Assembly (NCBI GenBank): GCA_003132085.1
Contig: PKWO01000244.1
Span: forward strand, 1 to 5,087
Source of the DNA: Oxalobacteraceae bacterium
GTDB lineage: Bacteria; Pseudomonadota; Gammaproteobacteria; Burkholderiales; Burkholderiaceae_D
Direction of reading: 5' to 3'
Length of the DNA stretch: 5,087 nt
Below are positions 4,904 to 5,087 of this stretch, in pieces. Under the pieces are notes generated by a model. The model ran no database searches. It saw nothing but the letters and a program-made list of their open reading frames with translations, and was not told the DNA's origin. Numbering within the stretch: the stretch's first letter is position 1; every line of letters begins with the position of its first letter. A program made the position numbers and the translations under genes.

Positions 4904-5087
4904 TTAAGAATTCTCTGTCCAATCGAACTCCATCTGGCGAGCCATCCTGGTTGCAAGTTCTCGACTGGCGAGTCGCTCAACCAAGTGAAGGCACATGACA
5001 TTTGGCGTGAGCACCAGCCAGACGGATAGTGTCAGGTCTTTTTCCATTGCAGGCGGGCTAACAGGGGGGCGCCGAACAGGTTGACCA
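4904..5087 (-). pseudogene. 3' remnant of a DJ-1/PfpI-family gene (frameshifted, cut by window edge)
   Basis: Two short minus-strand readings together look like the C-terminal part of a DJ-1/PfpI (isonitrile-hydratase-like) protein. The first enters from the right edge as VNLFGAPLLARLQWKKT and stops at TGA (5032-5034); LFGA followed by a short Ala-Arg strand is usual before the family's TSGGVTAGID segment. The second frame, ending at TAA (4904-4906), gives MCLHLVERLASRELATRM then ARQMEFDWTENS, which closely fits the family's last helix (pattern LHLVERLAG...ARQMEYDW). Between them the expected TSGGVTAGID motif is damaged, reading roughly VWLVLTPNV with residues missing. This suggests a frameshift plus a small deletion, or a sequencing error. 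Recognition is from memory of the family. A 47-codon ORF starting at the ATG at 5045-5047 is the alternative, but it has no good ribosome site. Confidence 0.45.

Noticed and set aside
4786..5001. N-terminal extension of the 164-residue gene to an ATG at 5001
   Set aside because: The extension has an arginine run and unlikely composition, lacks a ribosome site, and overlaps the DJ-1/PfpI-like reading in another frame. The GGAGG before 4785 marks a better start.

Overview
The window looks like a chromosomal segment of a heterotrophic proteobacterium. Base composition is moderate to high GC by eye, genes are tightly packed with strong Shine-Dalgarno sequences, and the proteins are typical of Pseudomonadota fatty-acid and xenobiotic catabolism. 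Gammaproteobacteria are my best guess, but the sequence does not settle the class.

Left part (1-2149, all minus strand): a three-gene operon read right to left. It encodes a histidine-phosphatase-fold protein, an aminoglycoside-phosphotransferase-fold kinase, and the N-terminal third of an acyl-CoA dehydrogenase that runs off the left edge. The kinase and dehydrogenase match the two halves of the animal fusion proteins ACAD10/ACAD11. In that family the kinase phosphorylates a hydroxyacyl-CoA (4-hydroxy is the documented case) and the dehydrogenase-fold partner removes the phosphate so that beta-oxidation can proceed. The bacterial version here is split into separate genes and linked to a phosphatase-like protein that lacks the usual second catalytic histidine.

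Middle (2150-3160): a 114-base divergent promoter region, with a good sigma70-type promoter facing the operon and a perfect -10 facing a LysR-type regulator on the plus strand. This is the classic layout in which a LysR regulator controls its divergent catabolic operon. Several short palindromes in the region are operator candidates.

Right part (3161-5087, minus strand): a short-chain dehydrogenase/reductase convergent with the LysR gene; a 164-residue protein I do not recognise, with a Trp-rich N-terminus and a helical C-terminus; and at the right edge what appears to be the decayed 3' end of a DJ-1/PfpI-family gene, readable only across two frames.

No tRNA, rRNA, CRISPR array, transposase or phage gene was seen. 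No stretch longer than 300 bases lacks a gene. The most interesting items are the split kinase/dehydrogenase/phosphatase operon, the altered phosphatase active site, the unrecognised 164-residue protein and the DJ-1/PfpI remnant.
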